This document shows positions 37,963 through 48,187 of a stretch of DNA of 64,000 bases, piece after piece; position 1 is the first letter of the stretch, and every line of letters begins with the position of its first letter. Source of the DNA: Lachnospiraceae bacterium (lineage in GTDB: Bacteria > Bacillota > Clostridia > Lachnospirales > Lachnospiraceae); assembly GCA_026169045.1 (NCBI GenBank), contig JAPFDH010000077.1, positions 1 through 64,000 of the forward strand, given 5' to 3'. The notes beneath the pieces were generated by a model, which was not told the DNA's origin, ran no database searches, and worked only from the letters and a program-made list of their open reading frames with translations. Made by a program: the position numbers and the translations under genes.

Positions 37963-39798
37963 TTATTGAAACTGCGAATAATATAATTGACTGTAAAATC
38001 CATTTTTTGCCATCAGCTGTTTGTGATTGCCGATTTCCACAATTTCCCCATCCCGAACCACCAGAATCTGATCTGCGTTGCGGATGGTAGATAAACGATG
38101 GGCGATAACAAAACATGTTTTACCTTCCATCAATTTCAACATCGCCTGCTGTATTTGTATTTCTGTTCGCGTATCCACATTGGACGTAGCTTCATCTAAG
38201 ATAAGCATATGAGCATCCAAAAGCATGGCCCGCGCGATTGTAATCAACTGTTTCTGTCCCTTTGAAATATTTGTTCCATCGTCACTTAAAATAGTATCAT
38301 ATTGATCAGGAAGTGTCATAATGTAATTGTGAATATGGGCAGCCTTGGCGACTCGGATCACATCATCCATTGTAGCAGTATCACTTCCGTAAGAAATGTT
38401 TTCATAAATGGTTCCATGGAACAGCCATGTATCCTGTAAAACCATGGCATAAGCTTTTCTTAAGCTGCCTCTTGTCAGACCTGTAATTGGTTTTTCATCA
38501 ACTGTAATTTCACCACTGTCCACATCGTAAAAACGCATCAGCAAATTGATTAAAGTTGTCTTGCCAGCACCGGTGGGTCCCACGATGGCTACCGTTTTTC
38601 CCTTAGGAGCCTTTAACGTCAGATTATGTATAATTTCTCTTTCTGCCGTATATCCGAAACACACTTCTTTCAGATCTACATCACCTTTCACTTCATTTAA
38701 CTGGGCAGCATTGACATCATCGGCTGGTTCAGGCTCTTCATCAATTAAGCGAAATACACGTTCCGCAGCAGCTAATGCAGACTGCAGTTCACTCATTATG
38801 TTGGCTGATTCATTGATCGGTCCGGAAAATTTTCTTGAATACAAAACAAACGAAGAAATATCGCCCAGAGTCATTCGGCCTGCCAAATATAAAACGGCTC
38901 CAAATATAGTTACCAATGACAGGGAAATATTATTAATCAGATTGACCGATGGTCCTACCATACTTCCCATATAATCTGCCTGATAGTAGGCATCTACAGC
39001 TTCTGTGTTATGCATTTTGAATTTTTCGATCGTCGTAGGCTGTTGATGATAGGCTTTCAAGGTCTTTTGTCCGGTCATCATTTCTTCTATAAATCCATTT
39101 AATTCTCCCAATTTTCTGGATCTGGCGCGAAACAGAGGACGTGTATAGGAAGTTAGTTTTTTAGTAAATACGATTGTCATAGGAACGGTTACAACAAATA
39201 TCAAGACCAATTGAGGCGAAATAATAATCATCATAACTAATGATACAATAACCGTAATCGCACTGGAAAAAAGTGTAATCATATCCGATGAGAGGCTGGT
39301 ATTTATGGTATCGACATCATAGGAAAAACGGCTGATTATATCACCACTGGAATTTCTGTCAAAAAAACCTACCGGCAAACTCATTAATCGGTTAAACAGA
39401 TCCTGACGCATAGAGTATACAACTTTTTTGGTAATCTGAAGCATCAATACTGCTAATCCATATGACATAGCTGAAGATAATCCATAAAAAATGATCATCA
39501 GAACACAGTAATAAATAACCGTATCAAAATCTACTTTTCCTTTTCCAAATTCAATGGCATCAATGGCATAACCGGATAACATAGGGCCAACCAATGCAAA
39601 TAAGTTGGATCCGATACTTAAGATCAATGCAAAAAATACATACCATTTGTAACGCATTAAATACTTTAAGAGTCTGATTATAATATGTTTTTTGTTTTTA
39701 GGGGCACGTTTCGCTTCATGTGCTTTTTCTTTTTGTACACTGGACATAATATCCGGTTTGTCAATAAAACGACCTTTGCCGTGTTTACTGCTTCCCAT
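37963..39798 (-). CDS. Heterodimeric ABC exporter subunit, catalytic half (second pair)
   Basis: Half-transporter with six membrane segments and one ATPase domain, 611 aa, including a basic N-terminal tail. Walker A is GPTGAGKTT, and Walker B LILDEATSN keeps the catalytic Glu. The signature is the altered ISKGQ. This combination marks the subunit with the active Walker B of a heterodimeric exporter (BmrCD/LmrCD type). Start at 39798 is supported by GGGAGG and overlaps the partner gene by 14 bp. Substrate unknown; drug or lipid export is likely. Confidence 0.92.
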   Translation of the reverse strand: MGSSKHGKGRFIDKPDIMSSVQKEKAHEAKRAPKNKKHIIIRLLKYLMRYKWYVFFALILSIGSNLFALVGPMLSGYAIDAIEFGKGKVDFDTVIYYCVLMIIFYGLSSAMSYGLAVLMLQITKKVVYSMRQDLFNRLMSLPVGFFDRNSSGDIISRFSYDVDTINTSLSSDMITLFSSAITVIVSLVMMIIISPQLVLIFVVTVPMTIVFTKKLTSYTRPLFRARSRKLGELNGFIEEMMTGQKTLKAYHQQPTTIEKFKMHNTEAVDAYYQADYMGSMVGPSVNLINNISLSLVTIFGAVLYLAGRMTLGDISSFVLYSRKFSGPINESANIMSELQSALAAAERVFRLIDEEPEPADDVNAAQLNEVKGDVDLKEVCFGYTAEREIIHNLTLKAPKGKTVAIVGPTGAGKTTLINLLMRFYDVDSGEITVDEKPITGLTRGSLRKAYAMVLQDTWLFHGTIYENISYGSDTATMDDVIRVAKAAHIHNYIMTLPDQYDTILSDDGTNISKGQKQLITIARAMLLDAHMLILDEATSNVDTRTEIQIQQAMLKLMEGKTCFVIAHRLSTIRNADQILVVRDGEIVEIGNHKQLMAKNGFYSQLYYSQFQ

Positions 39799-41500
39799 CG
39801 TCTTCACCTCCCATCTGGGACTGGCTGATTTCCTGGTAAATAGAACAGGATGCCATCAGTTCCTCATGAGTTCCATAGCCGATCATTTCTCCTTCATCCA
39901 TAACGATAATTTTATCGGCTCCCATGATAGAACTAATCCGCTGCGCTATAATAATGGTAGTTGTATCAGCAAAGTGTGCATTGATCTCCTGACGCAATCT
40001 GGCATCTGTTTTGTAATCCAACGCACTTGAAGAATCATCTAAAATTAAGATATCCGGATTCCCTGCCAATGCCCTGGCAATTAACAATCGCTGCTTCTGT
40101 CCGCCGCTTAAGTTTGCTCCTTTAATGGCAAGAACAGAATCGATTCCCTTTTCTTCAATAAAAGGGAGGGCCTGTGCATAGGATGCAGCCTTTATTGCTT
40201 CTTCTTTGCTTATATCTCTGCCAAATCGGATGTTTTCATAAATAGTATCATTAAAAATTACATCATTTTGAAATGCTACTCCAAACATGGTATGTAACGC
40301 TTCAGGCTCATAGGAACGCACATCTTTTCCGTTTATATAAATAGCACCTTTTCCCACATCATAGAAACGCATTAATAAATTGATTAAGGTTGTTTTTCCA
40401 GAACCGGTCGCTCCTATAATTCCCAGCGTTTCTCCTTTTTTTAATGAAAAGCAGATATCTTTTACATTGGGAGCACTTCCTTCATAGCTGTACGTTACAT
40501 GGTCAAATACAATGTGATCTTCAGTTTGGATCGGATCATGTTCCTCTACCAAAAGATCAGCCGGAGTATCTAAAACGGCTTCAATACGTTTTCCGGAAGC
40601 AGTTGCTTTTGACGTCATAACAAACAAACGAGACATAAATAGCATGGCATTTAATATCAATGTAACATACGACATAAATGCAATGATTGTACCTGGCTCC
40701 GTTAATCCTTCATTTACTCTCCATGCACCAAGTAAGATAACAAATACCATACCCACATTCAGTAAAAAGTTCATAACCGGGTTTAAAATATTCATAATCA
40801 TCCCGGCATGTCGGTCTCTGTTTACTACTTCATCATTAATTTTATCAAATTTATCCGTTTCGTATTCCACTTTTGATAAAGCTTTTATTACACGTATGCC
40901 TGTAATATCTTCTCTAAGCTGGCGTACAAAACGGTCGATAGCTTCTTGTACATATGTGTACAGAGGAATTCCTCTTTTTGAAATATTATAAACAAAAACT
41001 CCCATGAAGGGCAGCATGCAAACCATAATCATGGTCAGTGGTACGTCCAAAGTCATGGTAATGCTGATTCCCCCAAACATCATAATCGGAGCACGTACTC
41101 CCATACGCTGCATCATGCCCACCATCTGGTGTATATTATAAGTATCGGTTGTTGCTCTTGAAATCAAGGATGGCATCGTAAAGCCTTCCGCCTGTCGACT
41201 GGACAGGTAGGAAATTTTTGTGTACAAATCCAGTCGAAGGCGTTGCGTTGTATTTCTTGCTACTCGGGCTGCCATACGGTTTGCAACTATATTTCCGATC
41301 CATGCTAAAAAAGCAAATAAAAACATGACACATCCCCATAAAAATACCATTTTCACACTTTTCATAGGAATAATATCATCCACCATATATGCCAATGCCC
41401 ATGGAATCAATAATTCCGCTATTGTAGCCAAAACTTTCACAATCAAGCCCAAGGCCATACGTCCGAGATAGGGTTTAATATATCGAAATATACAGCTCAT
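39785..41500 (-). CDS. Heterodimeric ABC exporter subunit, degenerate half (second pair)
   Basis: Half-transporter, 571 aa, starting directly with the first membrane segments (MSCIFRYIKPYLGRM). Walker A GATGSGKTT and signature LSGGQKQR are intact, but Walker B reads LILDDSSS, with Asp for the catalytic Glu. In heterodimeric exporters such a subunit forms the degenerate ATP site. Pairs with the overlapping downstream gene. Confidence 0.92.
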   Translation of the reverse strand: MSCIFRYIKPYLGRMALGLIVKVLATIAELLIPWALAYMVDDIIPMKSVKMVFLWGCVMFLFAFLAWIGNIVANRMAARVARNTTQRLRLDLYTKISYLSSRQAEGFTMPSLISRATTDTYNIHQMVGMMQRMGVRAPIMMFGGISITMTLDVPLTMIMVCMLPFMGVFVYNISKRGIPLYTYVQEAIDRFVRQLREDITGIRVIKALSKVEYETDKFDKINDEVVNRDRHAGMIMNILNPVMNFLLNVGMVFVILLGAWRVNEGLTEPGTIIAFMSYVTLILNAMLFMSRLFVMTSKATASGKRIEAVLDTPADLLVEEHDPIQTEDHIVFDHVTYSYEGSAPNVKDICFSLKKGETLGIIGATGSGKTTLINLLMRFYDVGKGAIYINGKDVRSYEPEALHTMFGVAFQNDVIFNDTIYENIRFGRDISKEEAIKAASYAQALPFIEEKGIDSVLAIKGANLSGGQKQRLLIARALAGNPDILILDDSSSALDYKTDARLRQEINAHFADTTTIIIAQRISSIMGADKIIVMDEGEMIGYGTHEELMASCSIYQEISQSQMGGEDDGKQ

Positions 41501-41555
41501 TTGCGTGAAATCTCCCCTTTCTTTTTTAACACTGCAGAATAAAATAAATTAAATT

Positions 41556-43379
41556 TTAATCCAACTCTGTAAGTCCCGTATATAGCTGGTAATACCTTCC
41601 TTTTTGTAAAAGAAGCTGATCATGTGTACCCCGTTCTATGATTTCTCCATGTTCCAAAACCATGATAGCATCCGCGTCTCTTACAGTTGACAAACGATGT
41701 GCAATCACAAAAGTTGTTCGGTCTTTCATCAAAGCATCCATTCCTTTTTGAATTTGTTGTTCGGTTCTGGTATCAACCGAAGATGTAGCTTCATCAAGAA
41801 TCAAAATAGGGGCTTTGGAAAGGGCTGCTCTGGCTATATTCAAAAGCTGTCGTTGTCCCTGACTTAAATTCGATCCGTCTCCTTCTAAAACGGTATCATA
41901 TCCATGGGATAAACGACGAATAAAATAATCTGCATCTGCAGTTTTAGCAGCCTGAATAACTTCTTCATCGGTAGCGTCCAATCTGCCGTAACGAATATTT
42001 TCCATAACCGTACCGGTAAACAGATGGGTATCCTGCAATACCAAAGCAATATTTTTTCTTAACTCATCTTTATGAATACGGCGGATATCGATTCCATCGA
42101 TGGAAATTTTTCCTTCCTGGATTTCATAAAAACGATTAATCAGGTTTGTAATAGTCGTTTTCCCGGCCCCGGTAGATCCTACAAACGCAATTTTCTTTCC
42201 TTTTTCCGCATATAAAGAGATATCTTTGAGGATCGTTTTATTGGGATCATAACCAAATGTGACATGGGATAGTTCTACTTCTCCCCGTACATGATTCCAC
42301 TGGGATAAATTAGGTTCTGTTACTACTGTCTGTTTTGTACCATAATCTGCTTCGACAGGCATATCCATAATGGCAAAGACACGTTCCGCTCCCGCAAGTG
42401 CCGAAAATATGGTATTTACCTGCATGGATATTTCATTAATAGGTCTGGAGAACTGTCTGGAATAATTGACGAATATGGTCAAACCACCCACATCAAAACC
42501 TCTCAGTACACAAAAGATTCCTCCGATTGCTGCAGTCAGAGAATAATTTACCTGACTCAGATTTCCCATTACAGGTCCCATGATTCCGCCAAAGAACTGG
42601 GCATGAATTTGTTTTTCTTTAAGGTCGTTGTTTAATTTTTTAAAATCTTCAATGGCGGCATCTTCATGATTAAAGACTTTTACAACCTTTTGTCCGGATA
42701 CGATTTCTTCCACATATCCGTTTAGCTTTCCGATGGCTTCCTGTTGTGCATGATAATACTTTCTGCTTCTGGAAGCGACAAAACCTCCTGCCCGGATCAT
42801 AAGTGGAGTCAGTATAATTGTAATAAGAGTCAACCATATATTGGTATAGATCATTAAGCTGACTGTTCCGATGATTTGGATAATACCGGCAAATAATTGT
42901 ACCATTGTATTATTCAGCATTTCTCCAATGGCATCGACATCATTGGTATATCGGCTCATCAAATCCCCATGGCTGTTGGTATCAAAAAAACGAATGGGCA
43001 TTTTTTGCATTTTACAAAACAAATCATTTCGCAATGTCATCAGTGCTTTCTGAGAAATCTGTATCATAATTCTGGCCTGGGCATAGGAAGCAATGACGCC
43101 AATCAGATAAACAGCCGCCATCACACCCAAGGCATATGCCAATCCTATTACATTTCCTTCACCATTCTGTGGGGCAATATAGGTATTGATAATGGGGCGC
43201 AGCATATAAGATCCAGCTAAAGAAGCTCCTGTATTACAAATAACACATAAGAATACAACCGCAAGCAACAGTTTATCTTTTTCCAGATAAGTCAGCAGAC
43301 GGATGATTGTTCCCTTTACGTCTTTGGGTTTTCCTCCTAGCTTTCCCGCAGCACGAGGTCTATTCATTGGTCCTGGCAT
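41556..43379 (-). CDS. Heterodimeric ABC exporter subunit, catalytic half (first pair)
   Basis: Half-transporter, 607 aa, with a Gly/Pro/Lys-rich N-terminal tail before the membrane domain. Walker A GSTGAGKTT, signature LSQGQRQL, and Walker B LILDEATSS with the catalytic Glu. Its ATG overlaps the TAA of the preceding exporter gene (TAATG), giving tight coupling. Architecture mirrors the gene at 37963-39798, so the two pairs appear to be an old tandem duplication. Confidence 0.92.
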   Translation of the reverse strand: MPGPMNRPRAAGKLGGKPKDVKGTIIRLLTYLEKDKLLLAVVFLCVICNTGASLAGSYMLRPIINTYIAPQNGEGNVIGLAYALGVMAAVYLIGVIASYAQARIMIQISQKALMTLRNDLFCKMQKMPIRFFDTNSHGDLMSRYTNDVDAIGEMLNNTMVQLFAGIIQIIGTVSLMIYTNIWLTLITIILTPLMIRAGGFVASRSRKYYHAQQEAIGKLNGYVEEIVSGQKVVKVFNHEDAAIEDFKKLNNDLKEKQIHAQFFGGIMGPVMGNLSQVNYSLTAAIGGIFCVLRGFDVGGLTIFVNYSRQFSRPINEISMQVNTIFSALAGAERVFAIMDMPVEADYGTKQTVVTEPNLSQWNHVRGEVELSHVTFGYDPNKTILKDISLYAEKGKKIAFVGSTGAGKTTITNLINRFYEIQEGKISIDGIDIRRIHKDELRKNIALVLQDTHLFTGTVMENIRYGRLDATDEEVIQAAKTADADYFIRRLSHGYDTVLEGDGSNLSQGQRQLLNIARAALSKAPILILDEATSSVDTRTEQQIQKGMDALMKDRTTFVIAHRLSTVRDADAIMVLEHGEIIERGTHDQLLLQKGRYYQLYTGLTELD

Positions 43380-45112
43380 TATGCTGTCACCTCCTGGTTC
43401 ATTTGGGAATCATAAATTTCTTTATATTCCCGACAAGTTTTCATTAATTCTTCATGTTTTCCCTGTCCGACAATTTTTCCTGCTTCCATAACCAAAATTT
43501 GATCGGCTTCCATAACGGAAGAAATTCTTTGAGCTATAATGATTTTTGTGGTCTGATTCAGAGTGGTCTGAAATGTTTCCCGAATTTTGGCTTCTGTAGC
43601 CGTATCTACTGCACTGGTACTGTCATCCAAAATCAAAATCTTGGGCTTTTTCAGCAAAGCTCTGGCAATGCATAAACGCTGTTTCTGCCCGCCTGATACA
43701 TTGGAGCCACCCTGTCCCAATTCTGTCCCGTATTGAAATGGAAATGTACGAACGAAACCGTCTGCCTGCGCATTGGCAGCAGCAGCAAAAACCATCTCAT
43801 CCGATGCGTCGCTATCGCCCCAACGGAGATTTTCCATAATACTTCCGGAAAATAAAACATTTTTCTGTAAGACCATTCCTACTCCATCTCTCAAGCGATG
43901 TAAAGAATAATCTTTTACATCCACCCCATCTACACAAACCATTCCCTCATCCGCATCGTAAAGACGGGGAATTAATGAAACCAGTGATGTTTTTCCGCAA
44001 CCTGTCGGTCCAATAATACCAACTGTCTGCCCCGGTAATATAGTCAGATTAATATCTTGTAAAACCCATTCTTCGGTATCTTTATAATAACGGAAATTTA
44101 CATGCTTAAATTCAATTTTTCCCTCTTCGACATCTGTTTCCGGCTGTGCAGCACATTCATCGGTTAAGTCAATAACCGTATCCAAAACCTCATTGATACG
44201 CTTAATAGAAGCAAGTGCTCTGGAACTGTTTAAAAAAACCATGGCCATCATCATTAAAGACATCAAAATCTGAACGATATATGTGGTAAAAGCAGTTAAA
44301 TCTCCCACCGGCATATTTCCGGCAATAATCATATTTCCCCCAAACCAAACAACACTTATTGTTGTGATATTCATGGCCAACATCATTACCGGCATCGAAC
44401 AAATGGCTATTTTAATTGCGTGAATACTGCTTTGGCACAGATCCTCATTGAGGTTCTTAAATTTATTTTCTTCATATTCACCACGTACAAAGGACTTAAT
44501 AACCCGAATGTTTACCAGGGTCTCCTGAATTCCCGAATTTAAGCGGTCAATTTTTTTCTGCATAATTTCAAATCTTGGAAAAGCCACCCGCATCAAAGCA
44601 AAAATAGCCAAAGCCAAAAGCGGAATGACAATCAAAAGAATGACAGCCAGATTGGAATTCATGGTGAAAGCCATAATCAATGCACCGATCAGCATTCCGG
44701 GCGCCCGTAGACATGTTCTTAAAATCATCATTATAATATTTTGAACTTGCGTAATATCATTGGTCAGACGGGTTACTAAAGAACCGGTACTAAATGTATC
44801 AATATTACGGAAAGAAAATTTCTGTACTTTTTCAAATAAGTCCTGCCGTAAATCTGCTCCAAATGAAATAGATGCGTGAGAAGCAAAATACGCTCCACCA
44901 ATTCCTCCTCCTGCCATAATGCAGGCAATTCCGATCATAATACATCCCAATAAAATAATAAACCGAATATCATGATTGGCAACCCCTTCATTAATAATTA
45001 CTGACATTAAATACGGAAGAAAAATTTCTCCCAGGACTTCAATAATCATGCAAACCGGTCCCAAAATAAAATATTTGATATAAGGTTTGGCATATTTTAT
45101 ATATCGTTTCAT
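43379..45112 (-). CDS. Heterodimeric ABC exporter subunit, degenerate half (first pair)
   Basis: Half-transporter, 577 aa. Walker A GPTGCGKTS, signature VSGGQKQR, and Walker B LILDDSTS with Asp in place of the catalytic Glu. It follows the MarR gene by 15 bp. The start at 45112 is preceded by GGGG; an in-frame ATG 12 bases upstream has no ribosome site. It is the first exporter gene of the operon. Confidence 0.92.
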   Translation of the reverse strand: MKRYIKYAKPYIKYFILGPVCMIIEVLGEIFLPYLMSVIINEGVANHDIRFIILLGCIMIGIACIMAGGGIGGAYFASHASISFGADLRQDLFEKVQKFSFRNIDTFSTGSLVTRLTNDITQVQNIIMMILRTCLRAPGMLIGALIMAFTMNSNLAVILLIVIPLLALAIFALMRVAFPRFEIMQKKIDRLNSGIQETLVNIRVIKSFVRGEYEENKFKNLNEDLCQSSIHAIKIAICSMPVMMLAMNITTISVVWFGGNMIIAGNMPVGDLTAFTTYIVQILMSLMMMAMVFLNSSRALASIKRINEVLDTVIDLTDECAAQPETDVEEGKIEFKHVNFRYYKDTEEWVLQDINLTILPGQTVGIIGPTGCGKTSLVSLIPRLYDADEGMVCVDGVDVKDYSLHRLRDGVGMVLQKNVLFSGSIMENLRWGDSDASDEMVFAAAANAQADGFVRTFPFQYGTELGQGGSNVSGGQKQRLCIARALLKKPKILILDDSTSAVDTATEAKIRETFQTTLNQTTKIIIAQRISSVMEADQILVMEAGKIVGQGKHEELMKTCREYKEIYDSQMNQEVTA

Positions 45113-45127
45113 TATGCACCCCATTTC

Positions 45128-45583
45128 TTACTTTGAATCTTCCATTGTATCAAAGCCATCCGGAATGGATTCCAAACTATGATAAATTCGCTCTACCATA
45201 GAACTTAATTGCTCCATTTCTTCTTCCGAAAAGCCAGAAAATGCTGCTTCATCAATTTTTATTACCACCTGTCGGCTTTTATCCACAATATTTTTTCCTT
45301 TATCGGTGATTGTAATCTTATTAAACCGATTATCTTCCAAATCCATTGCTTTAGAAATATATCCCTCGGATTCCAACCTTTTTAACGAAACAGCAACAGA
45401 GGCAGGAGATACTTTTAATTGACTTGCCAATTCTTTCTGGCTTACCGTCTCATGGTTGGCCAGGTGCATGAGCAGGTGATGCTGACTTCCGTGCAGGCCA
45501 AGTTGATTGGTTTCCCTTTCCACAATCCTTTTATGAAGGCGACATGTGACCACTAATTTTCGAAATGTCTGATAACAGTCCAT
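45128..45583 (-). CDS. MarR-family transcriptional regulator
   Basis: Dimeric winged-helix repressor, 151 aa, with the DNA-binding part SQKELASQLKVSPASVAVSLKRLESEGYI and the wing DLEDNRFNKITITDKG. MarR proteins of this place usually repress the linked exporter and respond to its substrates. ATG at 45583 with GGAGGA upstream. Two 15-base direct repeats just after the operon promoter (46771-46815) are the likely binding sites. Confidence 0.92.
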   Translation of the reverse strand: MDCYQTFRKLVVTCRLHKRIVERETNQLGLHGSQHHLLMHLANHETVSQKELASQLKVSPASVAVSLKRLESEGYISKAMDLEDNRFNKITITDKGKNIVDKSRQVVIKIDEAAFSGFSEEEMEQLSSMVERIYHSLESIPDGFDTMEDSK

Positions 45584-45602
45584 GTTTCTCCTCCTTTCTT
45601 GT

Positions 45603-46694
45603 CTAATCTACCCATTCTGAAATATCAGCATATACCGCTTCTGTTTTTGTACTGCTTACCGGGTGATTAAAATATACACGCTTTCCGTCCCTGGAAAAGG
45701 TTGGGTTTGGATGCACTTTCAGATCCCAAATGGTAAACTGTTCATTGGAAGATCCCAATACTGCCACAGGTGTAATTTCACCTTTACGATATAACAGAAC
45801 ATCTGCCGGATAACCTGGATATGCCCGATCACCTACAAACCATTTTCGGTCTTTTGATCCATCAATATGATTTCCCACACCTCCCAATACTTCTAACATC
45901 TCACCATCCATGGAAAAGCGCTGAATCCGACTGCTTTCCATTTCAATTTTCTTTCCGTCAAAATACTGGCGTGTTGCCAAATAGGTTGTATCATCATACC
46001 AAAGCTGGTGAACCGGTTTATCCGGAATAAAATGTGTTTTTCCGGTTTCCAATTCAATCGCTCCCAATGCACCAAAGGTTTTACACTCTTCTACACTTAG
46101 TCGCATCATAACTGTAGTAGCAGAAGGATTTAACTGTACATGGCTCATAGATGTCGTATACTGATTTGGTGTATATCCCGCATCGGTTACCATTTTTAAT
46201 ATTTGACTGGAATCCACAGCTTTTCGTACGGTATAGGTATGTAAATCTAATAAATAGATACCACATGTATCCATGACAGGGATCTGAGGATTTTTTCCCA
46301 AAAATTCTTCGGATATGGAAAAAGGATAGATACCATTTTCACTGCAATGGATTTCCTTACAAAAAACCGGTCCGAATTCTACCGTATTGGTATCAATATT
46401 GAATATACGAAAAGCACTGAAACCATTGATAATATCTCGAAATACAATACGGCTATTATCTACGAATGTAGCGGAAGGGCCATTGTGATTTCCGCATTCA
46501 ACAGTGAAAACTTTTCTATGATTTGTAAGGTCACGATCACAGATCCATATTTCTGTTTCACCGGAAACAGCATTAGTCAAATCCTTTTTTCGTGCATATA
46601 CAATTCTTTTTCCATCAGGACTTTCCGGCTGTCCTCCATTCATACCGAACATGGTAGAGGATTCACATTCTGTAATTTTGTTCAATAAAGTCAT
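45603..46694 (-). CDS. Beta-propeller protein resembling oligogalacturonide lyase
   Basis: Probable six- or seven-bladed propeller, 363 aa, no signal peptide. Repeated blades with SPDGKR and SRDGKRVYFNH are of the TolB/PD40 kind. Invariant-looking His motifs (MSHVQLNP, VHQLW, GNHIDGSKDRKWFVGD, KVHPNPTFSRDG) resemble the metal-binding residues of oligogalacturonide lyases, though overall identity cannot be judged here. Start at 46694 has GGGAGAG; 69 bases upstream in frame are rejected. It is the first gene of the MarR/exporter operon, an unusual partner. Confidence 0.65.
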   Translation of the reverse strand: MTLLNKITECESSTMFGMNGGQPESPDGKRIVYARKKDLTNAVSGETEIWICDRDLTNHRKVFTVECGNHNGPSATFVDNSRIVFRDIINGFSAFRIFNIDTNTVEFGPVFCKEIHCSENGIYPFSISEEFLGKNPQIPVMDTCGIYLLDLHTYTVRKAVDSSQILKMVTDAGYTPNQYTTSMSHVQLNPSATTVMMRLSVEECKTFGALGAIELETGKTHFIPDKPVHQLWYDDTTYLATRQYFDGKKIEMESSRIQRFSMDGEMLEVLGGVGNHIDGSKDRKWFVGDRAYPGYPADVLLYRKGEITPVAVLGSSNEQFTIWDLKVHPNPTFSRDGKRVYFNHPVSSTKTEAVYADISEWVD

Positions 46695-46770
46695 TTTTAC
46701 TCTCCCTTTCTTTTCTGTTGTCTCCCAAGATGAAATATTGTGTGAAAATCTGAAAAGACACATCTTTTAA

Positions 46771-46848
46771 ATTTAGCTACTTAACCATTAACCAGTTAAT
46801 ATTTAGCTAGTTAACTAAATTATACGAAGGATACCTGGATAAAGTCAA
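46771..46848 (-). promoter_or_regulatory. Promoter and MarR operator candidates of the exporter operon
   Basis: TTGACT (46843-46848) and TATAAT (46819-46824), spacing 18 bp on the minus strand. Downstream lie direct repeats ATTTAGCTACTTAAC (46771-46785) and ATTTAGCTAGTTAAC (46801-46815), exactly 30 bp apart (three helical turns), with TTAACCAGTTAA between them. Confidence 0.75.
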
Positions 46849-46927
46849 TGTATTTTTCAGACCATTCCGTTTTTTACAGTAAAATAATACATCCTGATTT
46901 CCCATTATGTCGTTCAATAAAAAAAGA

Positions 46928-46997
46928 CCTGTTCTCTGAGATAAAACAGGAGATACTCGGATTAAGAATGAACTCCCATATTATCATAGAGAACAGG
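46928..46997 (-). terminator. Terminator of the LCP gene
   Basis: CCTGTTCTCT (46928-46937) and AGAGAACAGG (46988-46997) are perfect inverted repeats. CTTTTTTT follows on the minus strand. The loop is long (about 50 nt). Confidence 0.75.
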
Positions 46998-47062
46998 CTC
47001 TCTTCATTACAATTATCATTTTTTATTATGGATATACGGACTACATTTTAAATATTGGATTA

Positions 47063-48085
47063 TTATGGTGTACCATAGATATTATTATGCAACCGTTCAA
47101 TTGTAGCCGGATAATCCGGTACCAGCTGCTCACCCATATTTGTATATAAATCATCATATGGAACGCGATCCATCACCAGCTCATACTGGATCCATTCCGG
47201 TGCTTTTGTAATCTTTGCAAGAAGATCTGTTTCAGAAAGATTATGTGTTATATATGGCAAAACAGCATTAATAAAATCATTTAATTCGGTTAAAGACATG
47301 GACTGAGCCTGAAGGAAAATTTGTTCCAAAACACGGCGCTGTCTGGATGTACGCTCGTAATCATACTTTCCTACATAGCGGATTCTGGAATATGCTACTG
47401 CCTCATCTCCATTCATATGAACATTACCGGCAGAGAATGAAGTTCCCAGACTCTTATTCAGATAATCAGCTTCTTCCTGATAAATATCCAAATTAATTCC
47501 TCCGATCATATCGATGATCGTTGCCATAGAATTAAAATCTACACTGGCATAATTGTCAATATCAATTTTAAAGTTTTCCTCAATTGTCTGTACAAGAAGC
47601 GGTCCGGCTCCATGGGCATATGCTGCATTTAGTTTCTGTGCACCAAATCCCGGAATAACCGCATACAAATCTCTCATAAAAGAAGTCAGATGAATGGTTT
47701 TGGTATTTTCATTGACAGATGCCAAAATCATAGAATCCGAATTGCCATACCAACTGGTATCACGACGATCTGAACCAATCAACAGTACATTATATACTGC
47801 ATCAGAGGATGGAACATCAAACTGTCCCACATCTCCCTCAATCTGAGCTGCCAGACTGGAAGCTGCTTCCGGATCCAATGTTTCCTCCGGAGTCTCTCCA
47901 TCTTCCGCCGTATCAGGCAGGGAATTGATAATCGGAATGTCCTCATCTTTTACATAGTTTGATTTATCATGATAGCTTTTAAAAATCATATATCCCGCTA
48001 CCGCCACAGATAAAAACATAAGTAAAATGATGATAAGGATGATCAACCACCAATGGACTTTTTTCTTTTTTTTCTTTCCCTCCAT
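47063..48085 (-). CDS. LytR-CpsA-Psr (LCP) family glycopolymer transferase
   Basis: Membrane-anchored enzyme, 340 aa, attaching wall teichoic acid or capsule chains to peptidoglycan. A Lys-rich start is followed by one membrane segment (about residues 13-34). The outer LCP domain begins near residue 95 with VLLIGSDRRD and shows the pyrophosphate-binding residues in SFMRDLYAVIPG and RQRRVLEQI near the middle. Has its own promoter and terminator. A partner glycan pathway is suggested by the CapD-like gene but is not complete here. Confidence 0.93.
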   Translation of the reverse strand: MEGKKKKKKVHWWLIILIIILLMFLSVAVAGYMIFKSYHDKSNYVKDEDIPIINSLPDTAEDGETPEETLDPEAASSLAAQIEGDVGQFDVPSSDAVYNVLLIGSDRRDTSWYGNSDSMILASVNENTKTIHLTSFMRDLYAVIPGFGAQKLNAAYAHGAGPLLVQTIEENFKIDIDNYASVDFNSMATIIDMIGGINLDIYQEEADYLNKSLGTSFSAGNVHMNGDEAVAYSRIRYVGKYDYERTSRQRRVLEQIFLQAQSMSLTELNDFINAVLPYITHNLSETDLLAKITKAPEWIQYELVMDRVPYDDLYTNMGEQLVPDYPATIERLHNNIYGTP

Positions 48086-48118
48086 CTTTTGTGATTCCTT
48101 TCTGTTTTTTATTTCTTT

Positions 48119-48147
48119 ATGATAATCCCGTTTGATTTTCTTGTCAA
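48119..48147 (-). promoter_or_regulatory. LCP gene promoter
   Basis: TTGACA (48142-48147) and TATCAT (48119-48124), 17 bp apart on the minus strand. Confidence 0.8.
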
Positions 48148-48187
48148 CCCATATCCCTGAAATTCTAAAACAAAACCTGAAATTTCA

